In this document: positions 1 to 7,989 of the stretch, in pieces
How positions within the stretch are numbered: the stretch's first letter is position 1
Layout of the letters: each line of letters begins with the position of its first letter
Assembly: GCA_020073385.1 (NCBI GenBank)
Contig: JAIQFH010000010.1
Location: 62,001-126,000, forward strand
Source of the DNA: Terriglobia bacterium
GTDB taxonomy: Bacteria > Acidobacteriota > Terriglobia > Terriglobales > Acidobacteriaceae
DNA: 64,000 bases
Reading direction: 5' to 3'
Notes under the pieces: model-generated
Told to the model about the DNA's origin: nothing
The model's input: the letters and a program-made list of their open reading frames with translations, nothing else
The model's database searches: none
Translations under genes and position numbers: made by a program

Positions 1-2
1 CG

Positions 3-296
3 GAAGCCGTGCGCCTCCGGATTCTCGAAGAGCACGGCCGCGGAGTACTGCCCGACTGCTACACCGGACGATGCACCTGCAATTTCCTGGACTCGCTCCG
101 GCGCAAGGTTCCCGACTCGATGGTCGAGACTGCGATCTATACGCGCCATGATGGCATCGTGGATTGGCGCTACTGCATGACGATGAACCCTGAAGTGGAC
201 GTGGAAGTTCCAGGCACTCACATCGGAATGGCATTCAACCCAGCGGCCTACACCATCGTCGCCGAGCGCCTCGCCTCGGCTCAGTCGACCAAGTAG
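3..296 (+). CDS. Alpha/beta hydrolase (lipase-like), C-terminal part
   Basis: Only the last 97 codons are in the window; the frame is open to the left edge, so the GTG at 9 is probably internal. The segment holds the end of a serine-hydrolase fold: GIVDW near 160-175 would carry the catalytic Asp and GTHIG near 210-225 the catalytic His, followed by a closing helix ending VAERLA. This pattern is familiar from bacterial triacylglycerol lipase/esterase-like proteins that have a conserved DGIVDW...HxG tail. The nucleophile serine and any signal peptide lie outside the window, so substrate and location cannot be judged. The opposite-strand gene begins its stop codon 2 bases further on, so the two genes converge. 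Confidence 0.6.
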   Translation, partial: EAVRLRILEEHGRGVLPDCYTGRCTCNFLDSLRRKVPDSMVETAIYTRHDGIVDWRYCMTMNPEVDVEVPGTHIGMAFNPAAYTIVAERLASAQSTK

Positions 297-297
297 T

Positions 298-1239
298 TCA
301 CCCTACTATCTCCAGCACGGCGCCGGTGGTCGCTTCTAATGTCTCGGGCACTCCCCCCGCACTCTCCAGCAGAATCGACGCGGATGCCAGGCTATTGTTC
401 GCTACTTCAAAACTGCCGGAGCAATCGGTCTTTATATAAGGGAGACGATGCAGACTCGAACCGCCACCGTTGATCACAGCCTCCAGGCGGATTCCATTTC
501 GCACGGCACTGCGAAATTTCCACTGCATGTTATCCCGGTCGCTTCCCGTTTCATCTAGATGGCGAAAGACGTGCTGTTGTCCGTCGTGCCAGAGCACAGC
601 TTTGCGAAAGACCAGTCCGAACGGCATCTCGTAGACCAACGCCTCCAGAGTAGTCGCGGATCGACCGGCCCGAGGAAAGTATGCATGAGCCCACGTCCAG
701 AAGTTGCGATGTCGGTATCCACAGTTGTGTCCCTGAACTCCGAACCCCAGGGGGTCCCCGGTGAAGCTATGGCCGTCGAGGGTGATCTGCCCTGAAAAAA
801 GCGCGTCGGAGTGCGGTGTGCGCGAGAAACCAATCCAGCCTTTGTCGCTCAAGGTTACGCAAAAGCTGGAATGGTAGCGTAGGTTCCATGAGATTGTGTG
901 ACCATCAACTTCCATGGATCCCTGGCAGGAATTCTCCTCAATCCCGTTGCCGCCAATTCGAAAGTGAAACGGAGACTGCCCTCTGCGGCTGAGATCCACT
1001 CCTTCCAGCGAAAATCCCTGGATGAAGCTTTGCGGCTTGCCACCCGCGGGGAACCATGTTGCCCAAACTTGAACGGGCATCCCACGCGGATTTCCGACGC
1101 AGCCGTCGCGCCCGGGATTCATCAACAAATAACGGAACCACCACGCGCCGCTACCATCCGCCAATCCCATGCGAACAAACCAAACTTCATAACGGCGCGG
1201 GACCGACAAGCTGGAGAAAACTTCGTTTAGAGTGGCCAA
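298..1239 (-). CDS. CrtC/AttH-like lipocalin-type protein (putative hydratase/cyclase fold)
   Basis: 313 residues. The N-terminal part (YEVWFVRMGL...AWWFRYLLMNP) and the repeated tryptophan- and glycine-rich beta strands (GHTISWNLRYH, FTGDPLGFGVQGHNCGYRHRN, FWTWAHAYF) resemble the two-lipocalin fold of hydroxyneurosporene synthase/AttH and tocopherol-cyclase-like proteins. No signal peptide or membrane helix is evident. The family contains carotenoid hydratases and proteins of unknown role; no carotenoid gene lies nearby, so I do not assign a reaction. It converges on the lipase-like gene and diverges from the UbiB-like kinase gene across 118 bases. The family call is based on overall pattern, not on a catalytic motif. 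Confidence 0.45.
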   Translation of the reverse strand: MATLNEVFSSLSVPRRYEVWFVRMGLADGSGAWWFRYLLMNPGRDGCVGNPRGMPVQVWATWFPAGGKPQSFIQGFSLEGVDLSRRGQSPFHFRIGGNGIEENSCQGSMEVDGHTISWNLRYHSSFCVTLSDKGWIGFSRTPHSDALFSGQITLDGHSFTGDPLGFGVQGHNCGYRHRNFWTWAHAYFPRAGRSATTLEALVYEMPFGLVFRKAVLWHDGQQHVFRHLDETGSDRDNMQWKFRSAVRNGIRLEAVINGGGSSLHRLPYIKTDCSGSFEVANNSLASASILLESAGGVPETLEATTGAVLEIVG

Positions 1240-1357
1240 GGACGTCGCAGCTCCGAGCTACACCACACTATCTCACGGACCTTCAAACCTTCGCGTGATG
1301 GCAGTCACTGCACACTCCTGTGCCAACGACCATAGTGTGAGCCGGTAGCTCCCACAT

Positions 1358-3016
1358 ATGCTGGATGCGTCCGCCATCGCAGCGGGCTTTCGCCAGCTCG
1401 CGCCCGACCAACTGCGCGCGGCCCTTGAGAATTTCTTGCCGAAGGGCACAGCCGCCGAAAGAATCAGCGCCATTGAAGCCGGACTGCGAAGCCCGGCCGG
1501 ACAGTCCGTGCGGGACGCGATGGCGCGATGGATCGTGGATGAGATCGTCCCCGTGGAGGCGCTTGTTCCGGAAGCTTACATTAAGTGGCGCCCGCCGGTG
1601 CGCGACGCCATGATGTTCGTGGTGGCACGCCTCTCCCCGGCGCGCCTCGCTCCAAAACTCCTCGAGCAGATCGAACTTCCAGCCGCGACGTCAGCCGAAG
1701 TCCGCCTCTTGCGGTTGATTGCTAAGGTGCCTGGCCTGCAAAAACTGGGCCAGGTTATCGCGCGAAATCGGCATCTCCGTCCCGCCCTGCGCAAAGCGCT
1801 AGCGAAATTGGAAAACGGTATTCGCGACGTCAGACCCGAAGACGTGCACGACATCATCCAAAAGAATCTCGGACCGGAGCTCAAGCGCTTCGCCGTCGAA
1901 ATCGCGCCGAGCATTCTCTCGGAGGCCAGTGTGAGTGCGGTCGTGCGCTTTACCTGGATAAATCCTGACACCGGACGACGCGAGCGTGGCGTCTTTAAGG
2001 TGCTGAAGCCTCATATCCCGGACTACTTTGCCGAAGACATGGACTATCTCCAAGGTCTGGCCCAATATTTCGGGGACCAGCATAACACTTATGGATTTCC
2101 AGCGGACCTCATCCCCGATACTTTTCGAAAAGTCCGGCGCTTGCTTCGCCACGAAGTCAACTTCGCTCGTGAACAAAAGACCCTGCTCGAAGCATGGACT
2201 CTCTATAAATCGATGCGCGGCGTTCGAGTGCCGCGCGTGATCCGACCCTTGTGCACACCGGCCATCACGGCGCTCACGGAGGAACAAGGAATTAAGGTAA
2301 CGAACGCCGCGGCGCGCCTGTCTGTCGCGGGGCGACGAAAATTAGCCGAGCAACTGGTCGCGGCCCTGGTTGCAGTTCCTCTCCTTGCAGCAACGCCCGA
2401 TGCGATCTTCCACGGCGATCCCCATGCTGGCAACCTGCTCTACAACAACAGGACTGGCCAACTGACTATCATCGACTGGGCTTTGAGGGAACGGCTAGGG
2501 CGCGACCAGCGCCGGCATCTCGCGCTCTTGTTTCTCATGGTCACATTGCGCGACCCGGTGGGTACTTCTAATGAAATCGCAGCCCTCAGTCAGCAGCACA
2601 TCAGCATGACTTCGCCACGGGGCCGGATGGTCCACGGATTAGTAGCCAACTTTTTCGACGAGATGCCGCCATCCCGCATGCCCAGCGGGGCTGACGCAAT
2701 GCGCCTTTTGGAACGTGTCGCGATCAGCGGCGTCAAGTTTCCCGGCTCGCTGATCATGTTGTCCAAGGTAGTGTTCACGCTGGAAGGGCTATTGGGCGAC
2801 ATCGTCGGGTCTGACACGGAGATGGGATTCACTCTGGCCCGTCATGTCGCCCAGCATTGGCTTGCCAATCGATCCGCGTTCCGCTCTCCGCTTGGGACGC
2901 GGGACTGGCTCACACTGCAGTGCAGCGCATTGCTCTACACCAGTCGCTTGTGGGTCCAATGGGAGCAAGCGATTCTAAACCGCTTCCTTGCACCCAAATC
3001 GGCCGCGACCACTTAA
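1358..3016 (+). CDS. ABC1/AarF/UbiB family atypical protein kinase
   Basis: 552 residues. The N-terminal ~110 residues are helical and unassigned. The UbiB-type core follows: a KLGQ motif (KxGQ, residues ~130), a lysine in GVFKVLKP (~212), HGDPHAGN (~350) with the catalytic Asp and the metal-binding Asn, and IIDWAL (~370) in the position of DFG. The A-rich nucleotide loop is replaced by SEASVS, and DFG by DWA, so this is a divergent member. Known homologues support ubiquinone or other isoprenoid-lipid metabolism and behave as ATPases more than as protein kinases. The start ATG follows a 118-base gap from the divergent gene. No quinone genes are adjacent. Family call is firm; function is inferred. 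Confidence 0.8.
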   Translation: MLDASAIAAGFRQLAPDQLRAALENFLPKGTAAERISAIEAGLRSPAGQSVRDAMARWIVDEIVPVEALVPEAYIKWRPPVRDAMMFVVARLSPARLAPKLLEQIELPAATSAEVRLLRLIAKVPGLQKLGQVIARNRHLRPALRKALAKLENGIRDVRPEDVHDIIQKNLGPELKRFAVEIAPSILSEASVSAVVRFTWINPDTGRRERGVFKVLKPHIPDYFAEDMDYLQGLAQYFGDQHNTYGFPADLIPDTFRKVRRLLRHEVNFAREQKTLLEAWTLYKSMRGVRVPRVIRPLCTPAITALTEEQGIKVTNAAARLSVAGRRKLAEQLVAALVAVPLLAATPDAIFHGDPHAGNLLYNNRTGQLTIIDWALRERLGRDQRRHLALLFLMVTLRDPVGTSNEIAALSQQHISMTSPRGRMVHGLVANFFDEMPPSRMPSGADAMRLLERVAISGVKFPGSLIMLSKVVFTLEGLLGDIVGSDTEMGFTLARHVAQHWLANRSAFRSPLGTRDWLTLQCSALLYTSRLWVQWEQAILNRFLAPKSAATT

Positions 3017-3038
3017 GAGCGTATGACTCAACAGGACC

Positions 3039-3791
3039 TTACGCCGGCACGGCCTTGTGCTGACGAACGGCACGGCCTCGTCCCTGCTTCGCGTGGCCGA
3101 CGACGTTCTTTGGGCGTTTAATGAGCGACCCGATCAGCGATGTTTCCGCGTCAACGAAGCTCCGCACGCCTTCGCCGGTGAGGTTCGCCATCGGTACCAG
3201 CCGGGAAGGTGACATCAGTTCCAGGGTGCGAGTCGTCGCATCGAGGTTAACGTTCATCTGCTGGCCCATCACGTCGAGCAATCTCTTCTGCGCTTCGATG
3301 AATGCCTTTCCCGCTTCGCGCGCCAGTTGTGCCAGTTCAGTCCGCTTCGCAACCTTGACATCGTGCTCTTTCTTGCCGCTGCTCGCCTTCGCGGCTTCTT
3401 GCGCCACTACGTCGAGGAATTTCTTCTGCGCGCGAGTAAATGTCTCCACTCCCTCGCGGGCAAACTCGGCCATCCGGGTGCCGCGCTCGCCTTTCCCTGC
3501 TCTCTCTGACTCCAACCAGTGAAGCGTCTGTTTGCTGGTGGTGGTCAGCAACTCTTGCTGCATACCGAGGAGAGTCTCGAGGCTCCGCCGGACAAGATCT
3601 GTCATCGCAACTGCAGGCAGGAAGCCGCCTACCCGTTCCTTTACTCCGTTGAGGATGATGTCGTTCTCTTGCTGTGCCAGGTTGAGGAGAGCGCGCTGCG
3701 CTTCCACGAGGCTCGATGTCCCTTCAACAGCCAGTTCAGTCAGAATGTCGAGGGGCGAGTGCTCATCGTGGGGCTTGGTTTGAGTTCGCAT
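3039..3791 (-). CDS. Phasin-like repeat protein
   Basis: 250 residues from the ATG at 3791, chosen because GGAGG lies about 9 bases upstream; an in-frame upstream start at 3857 would add 22 atypical residues. The protein is almost wholly helical and made of a recurring unit around AQ(R/K)xLL(D/N)xxxQQ: AQRALLNLAQQE, MQQELLTTTSKQ, AQKKFLDVVAQE, AQKRLLDVMGQQ, spaced about 50-65 residues. Such amphipathic helices with charged linkers are typical of phasins, which coat polyhydroxyalkanoate granules, and of related surface-binding proteins. The C-terminus is basic (GHAKQGRGRAVRQHK). No PHA synthase is in view. It lies 3' to 3' with the kinase gene, 22 bases apart. Confidence 0.5.
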   Translation of the reverse strand: MRTQTKPHDEHSPLDILTELAVEGTSSLVEAQRALLNLAQQENDIILNGVKERVGGFLPAVAMTDLVRRSLETLLGMQQELLTTTSKQTLHWLESERAGKGERGTRMAEFAREGVETFTRAQKKFLDVVAQEAAKASSGKKEHDVKVAKRTELAQLAREAGKAFIEAQKRLLDVMGQQMNVNLDATTRTLELMSPSRLVPMANLTGEGVRSFVDAETSLIGSLIKRPKNVVGHAKQGRGRAVRQHKAVPA

Positions 3792-3968
3792 AGAATGCCT
3801 CCGTTTGCTGCACTGCAGCATTGAGAAAACTATAGTATTCACCGTGCCCGAAGTCAATCGCCGTTCTGTCCGTTGTGCGTCGCATCAATGCTAGATGTGA
3901 TTTTGATCACTCTCATCAGGACCAGCCGAGGGCAAGCTATCTTTTTCGTCTCTTTTTAGGAACGCCCA

Positions 3969-4424
3969 ATGGAAAAGATCCCCGAGGTCGAGGCTGCGAA
4001 AACATTGATGACGGAGGCCGTGTCGTGGTCGGTGATGAAGTGGCTACGCGAAAAGAAACGAGTTCGGAAGACCGCCGACCAAGCCAACGCCGCCCTTGAT
4101 CAATTGAACCAGGCGGTCAAAGATTGCTGGCACGACAGTGTGAGAGTTGCCTACGCATCGCTCGTCACCCAAGAGTCTGGCAACTCGACGGTACCCAGCC
4201 AGCCAACGCAAGAGATCGACCCGCAGTCAAGGCTCAGCGCAAAAAGGGTCAAGGAAGCAGATGATGCAGCGTACCGCGCTAGAATGGACGCGGAAGAAAC
4301 CTTCGACGAGGCAGAGAGACAACTCAGCACTAGCCTCGCGCGGGAGGGATGTCGGAAAGCGATCCAATCCTGGGAACTGCACGAGAAGGCAATTCGAAGA
4401 GCGGAAGCGCTCCTTCCCCAGTAA
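3969..4424 (+). CDS. Hypothetical helical protein
   Basis: 151 residues, no recognised domain. It starts at ATG 3969 with AGGAA 7 bases upstream. The sequence is charged and rich in Ala, Glu, Arg and Lys with heptad-like spacing (TADQANAALDQLNQAVKDC; EADDAAYRARMDAEETFDEAERQ), so a coiled coil or helical bundle is likely. There is no signal peptide or membrane segment. It stands alone on the plus strand between the phasin-like gene, which diverges from it, and the START-like gene, which converges on it. Codon pattern and ribosome site support a real gene; the function is unknown. Confidence 0.6.
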   Translation: MEKIPEVEAAKTLMTEAVSWSVMKWLREKKRVRKTADQANAALDQLNQAVKDCWHDSVRVAYASLVTQESGNSTVPSQPTQEIDPQSRLSAKRVKEADDAAYRARMDAEETFDEAERQLSTSLAREGCRKAIQSWELHEKAIRRAEALLPQ

Positions 4425-4448
4425 CGCACCCGGGGATAACAACAGGAT

Positions 4449-5264
4449 CTACGTCTTCCCGGTTTGCAGCGCTTTGCGTGTATCCTCAAGCGTTTTGATC
4501 AAAGACTCCCGCGGGAGTTTCTGGATAATCGGCTCGATCGCCCATCCTAGTCCGAATGGCACGTCACGCGTCAGCGAAATCGCTCGACACTCGATGTATA
4601 CACCACCGCCCCGCTCCTCGAACCGCCAGTAGGAGTACAAGCGCCACAGGAATCCATGCCCGGTATCGGGCGGCAGGACTCTCTCTCCCGGGCTTCCAGC
4701 TTTCTCCACCTCTGCAATGCGTGTCGTGTACGAACGACACATCCAGCGTGAGCGATCCAGCGAAGCGTAATTCACTTCGTGGTCGGTGTCGAGTATTACG
4801 GTGATGATTTTCTTCTTCAGAAGGCGTAGATAGATTTTGAAATCGTCGCCGTGATGGCTAATCAGTCTTGAGGCAAGCACCTCGGGCTTGTAGATGTTCT
4901 CGTGGTTATCGTAGTCCTGGATCAGAGCCAGCGTTTCATCGACGGTCGTGCCAGGAATCAAGGCGGCGCCGACCCAGTCATGGATCAGACCATCTGGCAC
5001 TTTCACCGGCCCCCGACCAGTCCAGAATTCCGCTACGATTCGCCCTTCTTGAATGTGCCGGGCTCTCGCGGAATCCATCTCGGACCAGAGGAATGGACCA
5101 GCGGCGCGCAGGGTTGCTTCGGCCGCCAACTCGGCCGTCTTTATGTACGTATCAAAGGCCTGAATCGTCGGAGGCCTCAATTGCTCTGGGTCTGCTGTCT
5201 GGGCCATAGGGCTCGCCGGCCTAATCGCCTTCCGGCCTCTTGCGCTTGTGAGACTCCGGGTCAC
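4449..5264 (-). CDS. SRPBCC/START-like lipid-binding-type protein
   Basis: 271 residues from GTG 5264, whose GTGA overlaps the TGA stop of the acyl-CoA ligase gene, a sign of translational coupling; ATG 5207 (MAQTADP) is an alternative start. The central and C-terminal parts look like a START/polyketide-cyclase-type helix-grip fold: PGTTVDETLALIQDYDNH early, then beta strands (FKIYLRLLKKKIITVILDTDHEVNY, GFLWRLYSYWRFEERGGGVYIECRAISL) and a final helix (PIIQKLPRESLIKTLEDTRKAL). Such proteins bind hydrophobic ligands. Pairing with a long-chain acyl-CoA ligase suggests a role with fatty acyl substrates. Fold call is moderate; ligand is inference. Confidence 0.5.
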   Translation of the reverse strand: MTRSLTSARGRKAIRPASPMAQTADPEQLRPPTIQAFDTYIKTAELAAEATLRAAGPFLWSEMDSARARHIQEGRIVAEFWTGRGPVKVPDGLIHDWVGAALIPGTTVDETLALIQDYDNHENIYKPEVLASRLISHHGDDFKIYLRLLKKKIITVILDTDHEVNYASLDRSRWMCRSYTTRIAEVEKAGSPGERVLPPDTGHGFLWRLYSYWRFEERGGGVYIECRAISLTRDVPFGLGWAIEPIIQKLPRESLIKTLEDTRKALQTGKT

Positions 5265-7036
5265 ACTACTGCGGAAACTTCCTCTGCTTCCCGATACAAG
5301 TCATCGATCTGCTTCCGATAGCGATCCTCGATAACCTTGCGGCGCAGTTTCAAGGTCGGGGTCAGGGTGCCGTCGCTTGCAGTAAACTCATCGGCGACCA
5401 GCAGAACTTTTTTCAACGTTTCGAAGCGAGCGAGACCGCGATTGACCTGGGCAACGATGCCTTCATAAAGAGCCTTAACTTTCGGATTGGCGACCAGTTC
5501 TTTCCGGGAAGAAAAAGATATCTGGTTCTCGCGTGCCCACTCTTCCAGCAAAGGAAAGTGCGGAGAAACAATCACGCAGGCAAATTTCCTCCGGTCTCCG
5601 AGTACCACTGCGGTTCCTATCAAAGCATGGAGCTTGATGGAATTCTCGATTGGCTGTGGTGCTATGAATTTTCCGCCCGACGTTTTGAGTAGATCTTTCT
5701 TTCGATCGGTGACCGACAGAAATCCCTCTTCATCCAGATTGCCGATATCTCCGGTTTTGAACCAGCCATCAACAAATGCGTTGCTTGTCTCCTCGGGCCG
5801 GTTCCAGTAGGCGTGAAAAACCGAAGGACCCCGCACCAGGATTTCCGAGTCCTCCGCAATCCGGACTTCAACATTGGACAACGGACGCCCAACCGTGCCT
5901 ACTTTGTGGGCGCGAGGCGTGTTAATCGCTATTACTGGCGAAGTTTCGGTAAGACCATAGCCTTCGTGGAGGCGAATCCCGATACTCGCGTACCACTCTG
6001 CCAGTTCTCTTCCGAGGGGCGCGCCACCAGAGACGAATATTTCCACTCGGCCACCCATCCGAGCATGCACTTGCGAATAAACCAGCTTGTTCGCCAGCTT
6101 CCAACTTGGCGATGTCGGCGTTTTTCCACCCAGAATCTTGTGACGGTGGCCACGGCCCACTGAAACAGCCCAGCGATAGACCGCGCTCTTGGGAAAACCC
6201 TTCACCTTCTGCACCACCTGGCTATAGATCTTCTCGTAAACTCGTGGCACCGCGATGAAGATGGTGGGTGACACCTCCTGCAAAGTTTGAGGCAGGTCTT
6301 CAATGAAGGGGCAATAAGCTAGAGTCACACCGCGGTAGAGTAAAGCGAAATCAGCATGACGCGCCGTCACGTGCGACAGAGGCAGAAAAGAAACACAGAT
6401 ATGTCCCGGGCCGATATCGAAACCGTCAAGCGAGCGCGATATGTTCGAGGCTAGGTTGCCGTGAGTCAGTTGCACTCCCTTTGATGTACCCGTGGTTCCC
6501 GAGGTGTAGATGATCGATGCCAGATCGTGGGCGGTGATTTTGCGTGCGCCGGCTTCCAGTTCGGCATCGTGGTCCGTGGAACCTTCGGCCATCAACCGCT
6601 GCATGGATGCCGCATTGGAAGTTTCCATCGGATCCATTACCACCACTTTCTCCACGGCAGTTTGATCCTTGATAGAAAGTACTTTTTCCAGTTGCTTCGC
6701 CGAGGAGACGACAACGACTCTCGCTCCGGAATCACACAGGATGTACGCAGTCTGCTGGGCAGTCAGCGTCGAGTAAATCGGCACAACCACAGCGCCCAAC
6801 AAGAGAGACGCAAAATCCGCGACCGCCCACTCGGGCCGATTCTCACTCAGGATGGCGAGCCGGTCTCCTTTGCGCAGGCCCCATTTCTTCAACCCCCACG
6901 CCATTCCGGCCACATTCCGGTAAAGCTCCTGCGAACTGATTGGAACCCATTGGGATGCCTCGCGAGCGAGCATCACTCGCGTCTGCGTGCGTCCCACGAT
7001 CGCAAAGAAGATGTCGTTGAGAGTCTGTGGCTTCAT
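5261..7036 (-). CDS. Long-chain acyl-CoA synthetase (AMP-forming)
   Basis: 591 residues, normal length for the long-chain acyl-CoA ligase branch. It carries the adenylation motifs: YTSGTTGTSKG (~177-187) for ATP, GYGLTETSP (~362) , WFKTGDIG (~425) with the ribose-binding Asp, and DRKKDLLKTSGGK (~445-457) leading to the C-terminal lid. It would activate free fatty acids to acyl-CoA at the cytoplasmic side of the membrane. AGGAGG sits 10 bases before the ATG. Its stop overlaps the start of the START-like gene, so both are probably one transcript. An 11-bp perfect palindrome lies 45 bases upstream of the start and may be an operator. Confidence 0.9.
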   Translation of the reverse strand: MKPQTLNDIFFAIVGRTQTRVMLAREASQWVPISSQELYRNVAGMAWGLKKWGLRKGDRLAILSENRPEWAVADFASLLLGAVVVPIYSTLTAQQTAYILCDSGARVVVVSSAKQLEKVLSIKDQTAVEKVVVMDPMETSNAASMQRLMAEGSTDHDAELEAGARKITAHDLASIIYTSGTTGTSKGVQLTHGNLASNISRSLDGFDIGPGHICVSFLPLSHVTARHADFALLYRGVTLAYCPFIEDLPQTLQEVSPTIFIAVPRVYEKIYSQVVQKVKGFPKSAVYRWAVSVGRGHRHKILGGKTPTSPSWKLANKLVYSQVHARMGGRVEIFVSGGAPLGRELAEWYASIGIRLHEGYGLTETSPVIAINTPRAHKVGTVGRPLSNVEVRIAEDSEILVRGPSVFHAYWNRPEETSNAFVDGWFKTGDIGNLDEEGFLSVTDRKKDLLKTSGGKFIAPQPIENSIKLHALIGTAVVLGDRRKFACVIVSPHFPLLEEWARENQISFSSRKELVANPKVKALYEGIVAQVNRGLARFETLKKVLLVADEFTASDGTLTPTLKLRRKVIEDRYRKQIDDLYREAEEVSAVV

Positions 7037-7080
7037 GGTCAGGGTCCTCCTGACTCCGCGAAAGGAAGTTCTTTCGCCGT

Positions 7081-7106
7081 GAAAAACTGGACCGATCCAG
7101 TTTTTC
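7081..7106. promoter_or_regulatory. Perfect palindrome upstream of the acyl-CoA synthetase gene
   Basis: GAAAAACTGGA (7081-7091), a 4-base loop, then TCCAGTTTTTC (7096-7106): 11 bp without mismatch, 45 bases 5' of the ligase ATG. The A and T runs at the ends would also let it act as a bidirectional terminator, but no gene ends here on either strand, so an operator for a fatty-acid-responsive repressor is the better guess. Confidence 0.45.
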
Positions 7107-7698
7107 GTTCTGTCATCGCTTCGCCTACTTCAAATGGCCCCACCGAAAAGTCGGGCCAACGGAGAAGCGGGGCCGCAAAACAGCAGTCGTTTCGGAAATC
7201 GCATACTCCCCTTTCGAGGTTCTCACCTCAATCGGAAAGGGTGGCTTTGCGCAGACGCCGCGCGATCGCGGGATGAGAACGGTCTATTGCGCCACAAACT
7301 AAGAATGATTGCAGTGACGCCCATCACCGACTGCATGCAAGACGTGAGGAACCCTCTTCGGGGCGCGTGATGTTCATCGATGCGGAGATCGTCGACTGAA
7401 CGCTTGAAAGCGGAACGCGTAGGTTGCATCCGAAACGGAATGGATTTTTGCGAGTCCAATCCACCGCAGTCGCTTAGCCCAGGTCGCTCCCCGAGGTCAC
7501 TGAACGCTCGGACGGCCTGCCCGCCGCACGGCTTTCCGTCGGCAAATCGGACGTAATCGAGCTTGTGTGAGAACGGGGTTAGAAACATCGGAAAGAAGAC
7601 TCGAGGTTAGCAGGCTTGGGCACTCTCTTCCGGAAGTCCTATCCAAGAAACTGATAGCATGCAACGATAATTCAAATGCAGCGGCGTCAATACAACTA
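7107..7698. other. Intergenic region with nothing recognised
   Basis: About 590 bases between the ligase palindrome and the leu-ilv promoter. Open frames here have no ribosome sites, no domain features and codon patterns unlike the neighbours. I saw no tRNA-like cloverleaf, T-box or riboswitch element. Confidence 0.4.
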
Positions 7699-7727
7699 TT
7701 GACGACCCTCGACCCCTACTCTAGAGT
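7699..7727 (+). promoter_or_regulatory. Putative sigma-70-type promoter of the leu-ilv operon
   Basis: TTGACG (7699-7704), a 17-base spacer and TAGAGT (7722-7727). Transcription would start near 7734, about 23 bases before the leader peptide ATG. Spacing is ideal; the -10 matches the consensus at 4 of 6 positions. It resembles the promoter at 31460 (TTGACA-17-TAGCAT). Confidence 0.45.
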
Positions 7728-7756
7728 ATCTAATTACATCGAACGATTTTTCCAAG

Positions 7757-7873
7757 ATGCAGTCACAAGCATCCAACGCGAGCCGGGTTTTATGCGAGGT
7801 ACGACTGCGTCTACTCGCCCTTACGGTGGCCATTCTTGGCCTGGTGCTTGCACCCCTAGGACGCGTCGGATGA
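7757..7873 (+). CDS. Branched-chain amino acid operon leader peptide
   Basis: A 38-codon frame, ATG 7757 to TGA 7871-7873. Fifteen of 38 residues are Leu, Val or Ile, and 11 of the 17 residues from 15 to 31 (core ALTVAILGLVLAPL). It begins just after a good promoter, ends directly before a terminator hairpin and precedes leuA-ilvB-ilvN, the arrangement of ilv/leu attenuation leaders. The stop codon lies inside the strand GATGAT that can pair with the left arm of the terminator. The ribosome site is weak. A competing 103-codon frame (7567-7878) overlaps but is not enriched in branched-chain codons. A small membrane protein is an alternative reading, since the core is hydrophobic. Confidence 0.65.
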   Translation: MQSQASNASRVLCEVRLRLLALTVAILGLVLAPLGRVG

Positions 7874-7915
7874 TATAGCCATAATCAAGAGGCATTTTCA
7901 GTAAGGGCCATCATC
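7869..7915 (+). promoter_or_regulatory. Putative antiterminator of the leu-ilv attenuator
   Basis: GATGAT at 7869-7874, followed by ATAGCC, mimics the right arm of the terminator (GATGATGGCC) and is complementary to ATCATC at 7910-7915 in the terminator left arm, with GCC (7878-7880) able to pair with GGC (7906-7908). A ribosome stalled in the Leu/Val codons leaves this strand free; a ribosome at the TGA (7871) covers it and allows the terminator to form. Confidence 0.5.
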
Positions 7916-7942
7916 CACAACAGATGATGGCCCTTTAGTTTT
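7903..7942 (+). terminator. Intrinsic terminator/attenuator before leuA
   Basis: A perfect 13-bp stem, AAGGGCCATCATC (7903-7915) with GATGATGGCCCTT (7923-7935), a 7-base loop and then TAGTTTT. It stands 30 bases after the leader peptide stop and 48 bases before leuA. No complete upstream gene needs a terminator here, so it must act within the leu-ilv leader. Confidence 0.8.
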
Positions 7943-7989
7943 GCGGGGAGAGGATTGTAATTGGACCCTGCTGCACCGGGAGGAGCAAC

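Noticed and set aside
6527..7276. 249-codon plus-strand frame opposite the acyl-CoA synthetase start
   Set aside because: Shadow of the ligase reading frame; composition rich in Arg/His/Ser and no ribosome site.
7567..7878. 103-codon frame overlapping the leu leader peptide
   Set aside because: It ends beside the leader stop, but lacks a ribosome site and branched-chain enrichment. The frame starting at 7757 explains the attenuator better.
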